A stretch of 64,000 bases of DNA. It comes from Linum tenue (lineage: Eukaryota; Streptophyta; Magnoliopsida; Malpighiales; Linaceae). Below, piece by piece: positions 34,439 through 46,800 of this stretch (positions within the stretch are counted from its first letter, which is position 1; the number at the start of each line of letters is the position of its first letter). Under the pieces are notes generated by a model. That model had not been told where the DNA came from and did no database searches. It saw nothing but the letters and a program-made list of their open reading frames with translations. The stretch lies in NCBI GenBank assembly GCA_946122785.1, contig CAMGYJ010000008.1, forward strand, positions 18,067,475-18,131,474, in the 5' to 3' direction. The position numbers were made by a program, and so were the translations under genes.

Positions 34439-35153
34439 GACTTTTATAACTACGGGTACCGGATCCGTGCTCGTATCATATTTGGACTAGTTTTTTTGTT
34501 CCAAAATATGATTTTTTTGGTGCACTTTTTTATTTCAACTTAAAATGAAAGAAATATAGTCCATTATAATTTATTCGAAATAAATTTAATAACTTTCTAT
34601 AAATAATAAGTATTGAATGATTTATTCGAAAGAAATTTAATAACTTTCTATAAATAATAAGTATTGAATTATGGAGGATCATCCACCCATAAGTTATGCA
34701 GTGGAACGTAGGATACCTAATGTGGAACGGCTCCAATAAAAAAAAAAAAGTAGTCCTAAATGGTAAACCAATACGTATCCGCTTGTCACTATGCTCAAAA
34801 GTATACTGGCGCCGGCAGCTCAGCCGTCGTATCATCGATCCGTTTTTCAGTTGCATACCAGAATCGATACATTTATATCATTAACAAATGGTTTCTTTCT
34901 CTATGTTGTCAACCGTCGGACGGCGCATCAAAGAAAAGAGCAAGGAGAAACCGTTAAAACTGTAAAATTGCCCAAGTCAAACCCATCCATTTGCGATCTA
35001 ATGATCAACTGCATGCATCGATTATCCCCAAGTAAAGTACATATGATCATCTGTATATAAGTAGCAATGCAGTTGCTCAATGTTCATCGAATCATCCAAC
35101 TACCTATACACATACCAACAACATTAAACTGCAGTTATTATAAAGAGCTAGCC
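34439..35153. other. Truncated copia 5' side and promoter of the first cysteine-rich peptide gene
   Basis: A degenerate primer-binding site (minus strand ATGATACGAGCACGG, about 34468-34482) remains, but no 5' LTR. A 51-bp direct duplication lies at 34570-34620 and 34621-34671. A TATATAA box at 35054-35060 sits about 95 bp before the start codon of the next gene. The preceding 60 bp resemble the promoter of the paralogue at 42919. Confidence 0.5.
34570..34671 (+). repeat. 51-bp tandem duplication
   Basis: Two adjacent 51-bp units begin TTTATTCGAA and differ at about two or three positions, so the duplication is recent. Confidence 0.85.
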
Positions 35154-36113
35154 ATGTCGATGCCCAATATTACCAAGTTCATCACCCTCTTGCTCTCCTT
35201 GCTTCTTCTTTCCTGTAAGCACCTCCTCTTTTCTCTATACATCTTATATAATTGTGATTACAAAATTCATCTTATAGATAATATACATAATCCTGTGCAT
35301 GGATGTTTTAATCGTTAAAATTGGGTAACTCAATTAGTACGATATACTCTTGGATATACTCCCCAAAAGGCCTCGTATTAATGAGTTATTATAAGTAGCT
35401 AGCCATATTGTCGATGCTCAATATTACCAAGTTCATCACCCTCCTACTTACCTTGCTTCTTCTTTCTTGTAAGCACCTCATCTTTTATATATCTATTCAT
35501 CTTTGATTACAAAACTCATCATATAGATAACATACATAATCCTGTGCATGCATGAATTTTTCTGTTAAAAACTAGGTAGCTCAATTAGTACGATACTGTC
35601 CATTTTGGACCAAATCTGCATCGATTTAGTCTTGGGTATCCAACCCAAAAAGCCTCGTACTAGTGAGCTTGGTGGTGAACCCCACACAGATTTACTCTTG
35701 GGTATCCTCCCCGAAAAGGCCTCGTACTAATGAGCTTGGTGGACACTCATATACAAGATTCTCTTTCCTTGTATTACCGATGTGGTATTGAGATTGTCTC
35801 ATAACAGTTTCGATGGTTCTGTACTGTTGCAGGTGTGACTTCATGGCATTCAGGCGAGTCGAGATCATTGGAACGACCCTACTCGGAGAAGGAGGATGGT
35901 ATTGCTCCAGCCGCGGCGGCTCGTAATGATGATCATGGTTCAATGATCTCGCCGGCTGCTGCTGCGGCCATACGGCCTCTTTATACGGATTATTATGATT
36001 ACCCAGAGTGCAGAACAAGTTGGGTCGACATCGGGCTCTGTGACGACTGCGGCATACTCCTGTTGTGCGACAAAGGAACCAAATGTGTGAAAGGATGCTG
36101 CTACTGTAACTAG
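35154..36113 (+). CDS. Small secreted cysteine-rich peptide 1, two exons
   Basis: I do not recognise the family. Exons 35154-35214 and 35833-36113 give 113 residues. Residues 1-21 are a clear signal peptide (MSMPNITKF then a Leu-rich core). The mature part starts with the conserved block VTSWHSGESRSL and PYSEKED, then an Ala-rich linker (ISPAAAAAIRP). The C-terminal domain of about 36 residues has eight Cys: one at PEC, then C-x2-C-x5-C-x5-C-x3-CC-x-C, ending CVKGCCYCN. That is the size and layout of plant secreted peptides such as defensin-like or other cysteine-rich signals, but the spacing matches none I know. The paralogue at 42919 keeps the signal, the VTSW block, the ISPAAAA linker and the Cys domain. 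Intron phase is identical (splits a Cys codon). A second possible first exon lies in the intron. Confidence 0.85.
35414..35468 (+). pseudogene. Duplicated alternative first exon of peptide gene 1
   Basis: A near copy of exon 1 and its surrounding bases lies 260 bp downstream. The first ATG is destroyed, but the second in-frame ATG survives (35414), giving MLNITKFITLLLTLLLLS. It ends at the same phase before GTAAGC (35469). It could splice to the exon at 35833 and give a similar signal peptide, or it is a relic. No TATA box was found directly before it. Confidence 0.6.
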
Positions 36114-36988
36114 TTTACTCTGTGGCGAAGTTGGAATCACAATCTGTCACCATAGCATCGACGAATCGGCAGCAGAAACGTGGGGGTTGGTTTCATTTTC
36201 ATACTAGGGGAAAGTAATTAAGCACAAGATAATATGGACGGGTTTGCACTGATTCTGAAGGTTTGGGGCCATTTGTGTATTTGTCTTTTCTTTTGGTGCG
36301 AGCCGGTAACTGTGTCTTTAAATTATCTTTTGTTTTAAGTTTCTTGCTTTCTTATCGCTGCTGACCGCACGTATTGGGGGATTCATCGGTTGTTAGACTC
36401 TTAACAATGTAGTGTGGCTTAAGGGGAAAAGTGAGGAAATAACCCACAATGTGGGTGGGAAAGATGAAAAAAAGTGAAGAAAGGGAAAATTTTGGATGGG
36501 AAAACCCACGAGAAGAAGACAAAAGGTGGTGGAAAGAGGAAGGGGTGGGGCTGCGTTAGTTTGTTTTTTGTTTTGTTATTATTTTAATGGTTTAATGTTT
36601 GTTTTTACTTTTTAGGGTTTAGTGTTTATTTTTTGCTTTTATTTATTTTTAATTATATTTATGTTCAATTATCAATGTAACAACTTTCTTGTATAAATTA
36701 TTGTGATTTCGTCACTATTAATGACGTTAATTAGTGAAGGAAAAAAATTATGTCAAAATTAAAAAAAATATCGAAATGTTTGTATTCATTAATTATCACT
36801 AACAATGTAAAAATAATGATAATTATATAAAAATAAAGTGTTGAAATCAACTATAAATTGATTTTACCAAAAAAAGTGTTCAACCAATTACCCCCTTTTC
36901 CCACACCCACATTGTGACCAAACCCTCCCATTTTCCCTCTTTTCCCACCTTTCCCACCCTCCCACATTGTGGATGGTCTTATAAGTGG
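36114..36988. other. 3' region of peptide gene 1 and a possible MITE
   Basis: After the 3' UTR, an inverted pair built on CCCACAATGTGGGTGGGAAAG (about 36449) and CTTTCCCACCCTCCCACATTG (about 36949) spans roughly 520 bp of AT-rich DNA. This suggests a MITE, but its ends and TSD are unclear. Confidence 0.4.
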
Positions 36989-36996
36989 CTCAAGAG

Positions 36997-38093
36997 CATG
37001 GTTCAGGTTAACGTACCGGATGTCATAACGGACTCGTCTGTGGTAGGGTATTTTGTGGTATGACCGTGGTTTAACTGTTGTGTACCGATAAAATATCATT
37101 TTTGTAATTAAAAAATAATTTTTTTTTGTTAAAAAACCGTATCGGCAGATTCAGGATACCGTCTCGGAGTAATACCAGAATATGTCGGATAACAAATCTT
37201 AATAAATTAAATAGTCATAGGTAATATAACAATCAACAAAGTGCAACATACTGAATAAACTACATAATCGTTCAAAAAAGCCATATTTCTGCCTTCACCA
37301 ATTATTGCCACCGAAAAGAGGAACAAATTAGAGAATGTAAATCATCTAATTCAGGACCAACCAAGAACCAAGAGCATTATACAACGACGGTGACCCATTT
37401 TCAACATAGAGCAATAGACATTCCTTACCTAATTAATCAGATTAATTGACTATCGTTGGCTTTGGGATGGAAAAGAGCTTGACCTATTCCTCTGATGCGG
37501 CATTCTAGAGCAGGGGAGGAAGACTCCAGCAGGGATCGGCGCGGCGTTCTTGAGCAGGGGAGGGAGACTCGAGCAGGGTCGGCGCGGCTGAGGAGGAGAG
37601 AAAGGAGCGACGGAGCGGAGCAGGGACGGCTCGACTCGCCGGTCGTGGGTCGCCAGAGAAGAAGAGAAGAGGAACGACGGAGGAGCGAAGGAGCGAGGAT
37701 CGGCTCGACCTTTCGCCGTCGTGGGTTGCTTCGTTCCTCTCGCCGGTCGCGGGTCGCCAGTCACCAGAGGGAGTGGAGAAGAGGAGCGGCGGGGCTGGGG
37801 AATAGGGGAAGAAGGAAACGTTGGACGTTTTGGGTTAGGGTTTTGTCTTTTGGCGCTGTTTGAATGCCAATTTTTTTATTTAAAATTTTAGTGCTTAAAA
37901 CGGGGATGTATTCTTCCAATAAGGCTACCGTCGGTTGGACCAAAACCAGGCGGTTTTTCTTTTAGTACCGGTCAAACCGAAAAAATCGACCGGTACGATA
38001 AAATCAGCACAATCAGCCTATTGTACCACTTTTGGTCCAGTTTCCAGTTTTTCCGATTGAACCGACCGGTACGATCCGGTTTCCTGGTCCATG
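36997..38093. mobile_element. hAT-type element with GC-rich interior and 8-bp TSD (1097 bp)
   Basis: Ends CATGGTTCAGG and CCTGGTCCATG are inverted with a short mismatch. CTCAAGAG flanks both sides (36989-36996 and 38094-38101), an 8-bp TSD as in hAT. Subterminal regions are rich in ACCGG/CCGGT. The centre (about 37490-37830) is abruptly GC-rich and open on both strands, unlike its flanks, as if a piece of a GC-rich gene had been captured. No protein match was recognised. Confidence 0.78.
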
Positions 38094-38583
38094 CTCAAGA
38101 GTAGTGCCATAAGCCACTTGGAGCCTTGTGATTGGTGATTTTTTAGTTTTCCTTTCATTTGTTTTCATCTCCAAAAGTCCTCAAATAAATTTTATAATGT
38201 TGCGGAATTCATCTACTCTTTGAGCAATTCTACTATACTTTAAAGTACTGGTGTTTTGAGGTCCAAATTGAAGTTATATCATGTATTCCACCACACTATA
38301 ATATGTTGTATGATCTTATATAATATCAATCATTGCCAGCGTGATATAGACGGGTAAAATATGACTTAAAATGAAAGAGAAACAACGCGTTAAAATTTAT
38401 AGAATGAAATGTTAGAGACCTTCCATAAATAGTGATACGAAAGATTATGCATGGTTATGCCCCTTGAGTTATGCAAGGGATCTGCTCCCCGACATTTAAG
38501 TAGTAAAACATCATTATACTCAAAAGTTGACAAATTTGTAACATGGCGTACCAATTTTTTGCATAAACCATCCGGGAGCAATC

Positions 38584-39924
38584 GGGTGAGTAACTGATGG
38601 GTGAGTAACCCATCAGTAACCCCCTCTCCTCTCTCCACGTGTCAGTTACTTTTTTGTTTAAATTAAATGCTAAAGGGTAGTAAGGTAAATTATACTTATC
38701 CCCTCTTCATTGCTGACGCGGACTTTTGACCGACCACATCAGGACCACATCAGGACCTCCTTCTCTCTCCTCGAAAAACCTTTAATCTTCCTTCCCTTAA
38801 TATTTAACGGACGATTTCTCACTCGTTTTAAGTTGAAATTTAATTTTTTTTGCACAGTTAGATCAGATTAATTATGCTCTTCAAAATGATATCCACTTTG
38901 ATATTGTTTTGACACAAAAAAAAAAATTTCAAGTTATTACCAGTCTATACCATATGGTATCGACTATACCATAATACCATATGGTATTGACTGGTATTAA
39001 ATAAGAGCATACCATATGGTATGAATTTGCCACATCAATATATATTTCGTTACCACCCAATACCATATGGTATATAGTGTGGTAATATTAATATATATTT
39101 CGTTACCACCCAATACCATATGGTATATAGTGTGGTAATATCAATATATATTTCGTTACCACCCAATACCATATGGTATAGTGTGGTAATATCACACAAT
39201 ACCATATGGTATAGAGTGGTAATATCAATATATATTTCGTTACCACACAATACCATATGGTATAGAGTGGTAATTATCAATATATATTTCGTTACCACGC
39301 AACACCATAAATTACCATAGGGTATAGTGTGGTAATATCAATATATATTTCGTTACCACCCAATACCATATGGTATAGAGTCATAATATCAATATATATT
39401 ATCTAAAAGGAAAAAAACAGAAGGAGGGAGAGAAAAAAAATCGTCTTCTGATGCCTCTCATTTCCTCTTCCCAATCAAGAGCACCAAAATGCCAAAAAAA
39501 TGAGAAAGATCGGAATTGAGTCCAACGAGTTGATGAAGAGAAAAAATGCAATAAAAGAGAGTGACTACAATTTTTATGCTAGAGAAAAAAAAAATGAAGA
39601 AGGAAGAGAGCAGATCTAGATTTGAAAATGAGATTGTGAGAGAAAAAGTAAGAGAAAAGGAATAGAGAAAAAGAAAAGATCTGGAAAGAGATTGTAAAAA
39701 AGGAAGAGAGAAGGAAGAAAGTTGAGTTGCAGAAACAAGACTTCTCTCTCTTTCATTGAAAAGCCAGCCATTGAAATGCGTAATAAATAAAAAAAGTAAA
39801 AATACAAAAACGGACAAAAATGCCCCTCAACACCCCGCATCCAGCCCAGCCACACGATTGCTCCATCCCCAAATCTACGGTCCGCGTGTGATTACTGATG
39901 GGTCAGTAACCAATGGTTACTCAC
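38584..39924. mobile_element. TIR element containing a palindrome array
   Basis: The left end GGGTGAGTAACTGATGGGTG and the complement of the right end (GGGTGAGTAACCATTGGTTA) are similar inverted termini. A second inner copy, ACCCATCAGTAA or its complement, lies on both sides. The interior holds the 53-bp array described separately and AG-rich DNA. No TSD was found, so the class is open. Confidence 0.5.
38945..39400. repeat. 53-bp tandem array centred on the palindrome ATACCATATGGTAT
   Basis: Units starting TTACCACC-CAATACC recur at 39050, 39103 and 39156 (exact 53-bp spacing). Shorter or altered units follow at about 39195, 39240, 39292 and 39353. Each unit contains the perfect palindrome ATACCATATGGTAT or a close variant, and single copies also occur from about 38948. 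Flanking AATATATATTTCG blocks are conserved between units. Confidence 0.88.
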
Positions 39925-40439
39925 CCTATCTTAGACCAAACCATCCGCGGACAACCATCTATTTCTATATAATATAATATAATAGAGATTTTTAAAATAA
40001 ACAATTTTCTCTCCTCTCAAACTTCCATGTCAACTTTGATTTTCTACGCCACTTTTATTTTTTATTTTTTTAATTCAACACTAAATATTATATATATAAA
40101 AATAAGCGTTACTAGGATTCGAACACACAACCTACAAGACTCATATTACAACAATTAGAATGTAAAGTTTCTAACGAGTAAGAAAAACTTTATTGGATGA
40201 CATTAATTGCAAAATTAATAAGATAAACTCCATCAATCACAGTAATATTTCTAAGGATGTAATATATTTTTATAACAATGTTTGTTTTCTTACAACAGGG
40301 GTGGGATACCATCGCAATCCTTTTAAAAGTTCTGAAAATGACAACTCAAATCTTAGCCTTCCATTTTTTTCTCTTTCTTCATATTTTCAAATTAGTGGTA
40401 CAGATTAATCTCTCTTCATTAACAAAAAAAAAAAAAAAA

Positions 40440-40800
40440 TCAAACCTCACTCTCCCCTTCTCTCACGGCCTCTCCCTCCTCTCTCCCCTCTCTCTTCCCT
40501 CCTACCCAAAATCCTAGCCGCCTCTCCCCTTCCTCCATCTCTCCATGCCTTTGTCGCCCTCAATCTCTCCCTCCCGCCGCTGTCTTCATATCGATGTCGT
40601 CATCAGTCTCTCTCTCTCACGTCGCCGTCCTCACGCCGCCCCCTTCCCCCTCTTCATCTCCCTTTCATAGCCGTCGTCCTCAGTCTCTCCCTCCCGTCTC
40701 CTTCCTCCCCCTTCTTCCACCTCACACCATCACCGTCACATGGTTGCCGACGCGAGGTCCCCGTCACAAGGTCACCACCTTCTCCTTTCCTCATCCATTG
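40440..40800 (+). repeat. Pyrimidine-rich low-complexity stretch
   Basis: CT-rich with CTCTCC and CCGTC blocks and open by chance in several frames. No family resemblance. It could be a leader region of a lost gene or the interior of a TIR element. Confidence 0.5.
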
Positions 40801-40905
40801 TTTTTTTTTTCAGATTTGTGATTTTTTTGGATCTAGTGTTTTTCTAGTGAGCGTACCAGATGGAGTGGTACGTTACCATATGATAATTGGTAATGGTACG
40901 CTATC

Positions 40906-41516
40906 GAGTGGCGTAGCCAGAATTTCGTTTAAGGTGGGTCCACCTAGAAAAAAACACACATGATAAAATAATTTTTGTTAATATAATCCTAAATTGAAAT
41001 TTTTTTGGTAAATTAAAATGCATTAGTAGTAAAAAATATCAAGAACATCATTATGTGTACCAATCAATTATTGATTTAGTTAGTCGTACACTCGTACTGT
41101 TTCAAATGGTGTTCTTTGTCAAGAACCGTTAGTATCAATAAATCGAGTTGTTGATAGAGGTTTAATAATAAATCTTACACCAATCAATAATTCATGATTT
41201 AGCTTTCTTTTTTGTAAAAAAACCATTTAGTATCAACAAATCGAGTTTTGGAAGAGATTCAATAATATATATATACCATTTACTAGCATGCTCCCTCATA
41301 AGAAAATCAACTTATACGAAATTGAAGTTTGCACAAATATGTATACCGTATGCTTAGGAAATAAGGTTGCCTAGATTCAAACACAAAATTACTATTATCA
41401 ATTAAACATGACCTAATTTTTTATATCAATTAATTATCGTACCTAATCTAACCATTTTCCTGACGAACCAGGGTGGGTCCCGGGACCCACCCTGTTACCC
41501 TCTCCCTCCGCCACTG
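40906..41516. mobile_element. hAT element with AGTGGCG ends and 8-bp TSD (611 bp)
   Basis: Left GAGTGGCGTAGCC and right complement CAGTGGCGGAGG match the common plant hAT terminus. ACGCTATC at 40898-40905 and 41517-41524 is a perfect 8-bp TSD. Both subterminal regions carry GGTGGGTCC or its complement, ending in the palindrome GGGTCCCGGGACCC. The surrounding GGTACGCTA/TAGCGTACC bases suggest the host sequence is itself a repeat. Confidence 0.85.
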
Positions 41517-41524
41517 ACGCTATC

Positions 41525-42450
41525 AGCCTATCACTATCATTTGATAGTGTACCACTCCCATCTGATAGCTCTATACTGGTAGCGTACCACCCGAAAAAAT
41601 CACTACCATTAGACTAATGAAATGGTACATTTTTAATGCACTGGTACATTGTTGCAGGTTGGAGGGAGTCTGCTAGAGAGATTTCGCTGGAGGAAGTCTG
41701 CCGGAAGAATTTCACCAGAGAAAAGGATGTCAGTTGGAATGAAGTGGTTGTTGGAAAAGAAAGAGAGAGATAGAAATGTATTTATTGTAGGATTTAAAAT
41801 TTTTTAAAAATATGTTTAATATGGATTTTTAATTCTCAATGTGTAATTGTTTACCCATAAAAAAATCAACTTGTACCACATCGATTAATTACCAAATGGT
41901 GCTCTCTTGATTATTCGATTACCACGTTAACAGTTAACCTAAATGATTCGATTAACAATATTTAAAAATAATTAAGAATTGATCGATAATGAGATAACCA
42001 GTTTAAGTTATAATTAAAACTAATCAATGATCATCTCTAGTCACTGTCAAGAATCAGTTGATCTCAATAACTCGAGTTATTGGAAGATGTTTAATTATGA
42101 ATTACATAAGAGTAGTTATTAACATACCCCTCAAACAAAAGCCAACTCAAAAGGGTTTGATGTTTGTACATCCATCATAATACAATTCACAGTTTGAGTC
42201 AACCGAAATTAGAACAAAAGACCTCTACATCACCGAAAGCTCTAATACCATATCAATAATCAGTTAGTCATAATCAGGTAATAAAATCTACTACTAAATC
42301 TGAACCTCTCCCAACAACTCGATTTATTGGGACCAACTAGTTTGAGAGACATTATCATAGCTAATATATTCTTGAGATCACATGTGCAAACTTTATCTTA
42401 AAGCCGCAATTAAAATCCCTCCCTTTCCTATTGCAATTCATTGATCAGGA
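41525..42450. other. Repeat-derived intergenic DNA, possible small LTR (TRIM-like) remnant
   Basis: On the minus strand TGGTATTAGAGC (about 42239-42250) resembles a copia/TRIM primer-binding site. TTTGAGGGG next to TGTTAATAA (about 42120-42135) resembles a polypurine tract plus LTR start, and an 80-bp LTR-like unit would be 42045-42124. The second LTR is not clear. CAATAACTCGAGTTATTG is a near-palindrome. No coding sequence. Confidence 0.35.
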
Positions 42451-42804
42451 CCAATCATGCATGCGTCAGTAGTCCTTCCGTAATTCTCACTACTCTAACG
42501 ATTCCCGCGGCTGGAATCTTATCTCTGCCGATCGCAGTTGCGTACGTACCAGAATCTCTCAATTGACCACAATACATATATAAGAAACTATCAATCTTCG
42601 ATTTTTCTTCTTCTTCATAAATATAGCACTTAATTAAAGTAAAGACATGGAATGGAATAACCGTCAAAGCAAACTCTGCCTAATCGCAACCATCCAGCAC
42701 TCTAGTCTCTATAATCAATTGCATCGGTTATTCCCAAGTCCAGATCACCGGAGATTGAGATCGATACACTATCTAGCTAGCTAGCTAGCTGCAATATATC
42801 TATC

Positions 42805-42811
42805 TATATAA
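42805..42811 (+). promoter_or_regulatory. TATA box of peptide gene 2
   Basis: TATATAA, about 108 bp before the start codon at 42919, matches the position of the TATATAA in peptide gene 1. The shared block CAGTTGCTCAATGTTCA follows in both, so the promoters were duplicated with the genes. Confidence 0.6.
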
Positions 42812-42918
42812 CAAGTAATTCAGTTGCTCAATGTTCAACATCCAACTACACATACCAAGAAACATTCAGCTACAGAAACCAAACCAAGCAATATAGATTC
42901 AGTTATTATAGAGGAGCC

Positions 42919-43646
42919 ATGTCGATGCCCAATAATATTACCAACTTCATCACCCTCTTGCTTTCCTTGCTTCTTCTTTCATGTAAGCACCTCATAATTT
43001 TTCTATATGTATGTTGCTACGATTTGAGGATAGATTATCTGTCGTCCACTGAAAGTAGTCATGATGCCGTCTTGCACTGACCCAGATCACTGTTGAGGCG
43101 GAGTCCAAAGCGGTGTATAGGGTTATACACGTGTCTGTTTTACCATTTTTTGGATCTGGATGGTATCCTTTCTTATTTTCCATTTTGGATTAGGCTAGAC
43201 CAGATCTATAGAAATTACTACATATACGTTTCTCAATCTATGTAATATGTATCTCGTTAAGTATAGTGAAATTGGTTATGTGGATGTTTCGATGGATTGT
43301 TTGTACTGTTGCAGGTGTGACGTCATGGGACTCAGGCGAGTCGAGATCAGTGGGACCCTACTCGGAGAAGAAGGATATTGCTGCTCCAACCGCCGTGGCG
43401 GCGCCTGATGATAATAATGGTTCGAAGGGCAAGCGGATAAACGACGCTGCCATCCCCAGAACCAGAGGAGGAGGAGGAGGAATCTCGCCGGCGGCTGCTG
43501 CGACCATACGGCCTTTTTCTAATAAGTACCCTGATTTCAGAGATAACCTCGTCCGCGCGCTCTGTAATGCAGATGCTGATTGCGACCTATTCATGCCGTG
43601 CGACACAGGGACCAAATGTGTGAAAGGATGCTGCTACTGTAAGTAG
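42919..43646 (+). CDS. Small secreted cysteine-rich peptide 2, two exons
   Basis: Paralogue of the gene at 35154; family unknown to me. Exons 42919-42982 and 43315-43646 give 131 residues. A signal peptide (MSMPNNITNF then a Leu run) is followed by VTSWDSGESRSV and PYSEKKD. A longer, more variable linker comes next (with RTRGGGGG and ISPAAAATIRP), then a Cys domain with spacing C-x5-C-x5-C-x5-C-x3-CC-x-C ending CVKGCCYCK. It has seven Cys in the mature end where gene 1 has eight, and the spacing between the first two differs (x5 against x2). Intron position and phase are the same. The conserved ends and divergent middle suggest a propeptide whose terminal blocks are under selection, but no selection test was possible. 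Helitron C begins 235 bp after the stop. Confidence 0.85.
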
Positions 43647-43880
43647 CTTTGCTCTGCTGGGAGTAATCGTAATGCGAATTGGTCGCCATGGCATCAACGA
43701 ATAGACAGGAAAAAGAAAGAAAAAAAAAACATGGTTTTCGTACTCGGAGGAGCACAAGGTATATGGATGGATTTGCACTCGTTCTGAAGTACGGGATCCA
43801 TTCTGTAATTTTGTTTCTTTTTTTTTTATCATGGGAAACGGTATGCTTAAAAGAAATTCCGGCCTTTTATATATTAATGA

Positions 43881-46800
43881 ACTAGCTTATTACCCGGCCC
43901 GTTGGCCGGATTACTGTATGTTACCCACTTGTGGAATGGGAGAGAAAGCAAGTGAGAGTGAAGGGATTGGGATTCCACTTGATTAGGACCGACCCACTAA
44001 TCCAATTCTTCCCGACCCGCCCCAACCTACAGGGTCAGAAAGAGTCAATAAGAAAATACGAACGGGGAGGATTAGTCATATATCTTGACTCTTCAGAAGT
44101 GGGTCAAACAGGATCAAGGTTGGGTGAGGGCAATTTTTAGCGCTAAGCAGAGTTCTGGGTTGAATACCTTTACTTAGGCCTAGAAATTGGTGCTGATGCA
44201 GACTGCAGTTTTTATTTTACCATCATCAATCATCATTGAATTAGTCCTGGGCATCCCTCCCCATTGTCGGTCTGAATTCTAATGATGGCCATTCCTTGCA
44301 CCAGCCATATCAGCGAGTTGCCATCTCGAGCATGATTTGCCTGTGTACAAATAATACAATTAGAGTATGAAAATGAATTCAATGAAAAGGAAAAGAGAAT
44401 TCTATCACATGCCAATAAATACACACATAATAGTTGAAGCTAAGTGAAAGTCATTACTCGCACATCACTTCTCAAAAATTACAGACTAAACATTGGCTAG
44501 AATGGCACTGAAACTAACAAGCATCATGGACGAAACAACTTGTCAAATTAAATAATCCTTATACTGAAACTACCTTCTAACTTGAAATAAGACATGATCA
44601 CAGTTCATAGCTCTCTTCTCACTATGAATTGGTTGCAGCTCGTCCTTATCACTGCCTCTCAAGCTCAATTCAAACAGAATAGAGACCGTTATGTAAGATA
44701 ACCATATTCTTACTGATCATAATTCCTTTCTTCACTCCATTTTTGTCGGAGAAAAGAGTTATCCCCCTCTCCTGCATTTCTCTTTCCCCCTCTCTTCTCC
44801 CTCTTCTTCACAAACCGATCCCTAAACCAGCAACAACAACACAAAAATAGCCTTCGCCTCTCCCGTCTCCATCTATTGAACACGTTGGTGGCCAGACAGG
44901 ACTGCAGAAGCAAAATTTTCTAAAATCAAACTAAATTTTTTGAAGCAGACTCAACCACGAAAAAAGAGTAAAGCAACAATGCAGTAGAACCCTAAATTTA
45001 ACTACAATCAAGCACATATCAGCAAGATTTTCGATTTGTCTGAGAGTTAACTACACGGAGAGAACAATTGATGCATAATTGAAATGCTCCAAGCAAGTTG
45101 AAGGCAAACCATAACTTTAGAATTTGGTCATTATAATAACCTTCAAGTATTGATGCTTCTAAGAACTATCATGTCCAACCCCCACTTATACAACTACGTA
45201 GCCATAGTAATTAGTTGTATAATGAGAAATATTACAAAGAAAACTACATAAACAACCAGTGTAAGTAAATATTAAAACTAACAACTGATAAAACTTAAAA
45301 TCTCTCTATTGTTATAAATGTATCTATTAGTAACTACTATGCAATCGAGTATATATGATTTTTAGGCACTGAATAAGAAAAGTATAGATGGCTCACAAAT
45401 GAAGACGTAGCAACTGAAGGTAGCACACAAAAACCAAAAATAGAAAAGGAGATAAGAAAAAAGGCAAGAAAAAGTCAAACAAAGAAAAAGCCCACATAGG
45501 AATACCTCGCTAGCTTTAGGGACTCTCTGCCACAACAAACAACCTTCTTAAAAATCTAACACCCTGAGACATCAAACAAACCTCCCACGACACTAATGTA
45601 TGGCATTCCTATTGTCCAATAGGTTTGCCCAATTTAGACTTCTAAATAAATGAACTTTTCACCATTAAACCAAAACTCACAATCATTAACAGTTAATGCA
45701 AAGACATACATTTCTGAGGCCAATCACAGCATTTAAGCATAATTTTTAGTTGAAAAGAACAAATAAGTATTTAGCTAAATTATATAGTAGAATGGACACA
45801 ATCTGCTACCTACTAATGATATAAACGTGTACCGGTACCATCGTTGTATCCTGACTTGCTTGCCATTTGCAACGGGCACTTTGAAAGACAGCTGCATTTT
45901 AGAGAATAAACACCCATAAGGGCGTTACGAAACCAAGCTTAATCCAAAATCTTCATATTCCACTTCGAAGACTCCATTCTCAAAAATAAGAGAGTTTAAC
46001 ATGTCAAATCACTCATTTGAAAAATCTCAAACAACTATTAATCAATGCAATATAAAGTCACGTTCCAAATTATGTACTTGTAGGAATAATCCCAAATAAT
46101 TATCAATTAATGCCCCAACTACCTAATGTGCAGAATAGCCCTGGAGCTGTGCTGTTGTTTGCGTTGGTCTACCTTCAAACATAACATAGTTGCATCACGA
46201 ACCAAAGCAATTAAGCAAAAATCTTCATATTCCAAGTAGAATGACTCAATTCAATTTGGCCAACGCTTTATACATATTGTTTACCCCTGGACCTGTTGCA
46301 CTTGCGCCTTCAGATCTTCGTGAACACAATACAATTGCGGAGAGGAGGCTTTCAACGGAATAAAAATTGTTAATTAAGTGAATCACCATACAACTAAACA
46401 AACGCGCTCTTCTTGATTAGCTATCAAAATAGTGGGGGTCGCTACAATCCATCGGTTGCTCCCTCTGCGCCTAAGTTGTAGATATTAGGTTTCAGTGAGA
46501 ACTTTGAGTACATGAGGAGATATTGTGTAGTGGAGGAGATGACCCGGCGAGTAGAATAGGAAGATTTGGAGAGGCTGCGATGGGCAAAGCAGTTGAAATC
46601 GAGATTTTACCTAAAATCGAAAACTGGGGTAAAATCAAAATCGTATAATCGAATCGTAAAATCGTAGGATTTTAAGTACCATATAGAACATAGCATATAA
46701 GAATATTAATAAGGTAAATTATTAATATCACAAAGACACATAGCATTTAAAATGATAATTCAGAAGATTTTTTTTCCATAAGATAATTCTCAAGATTAAT

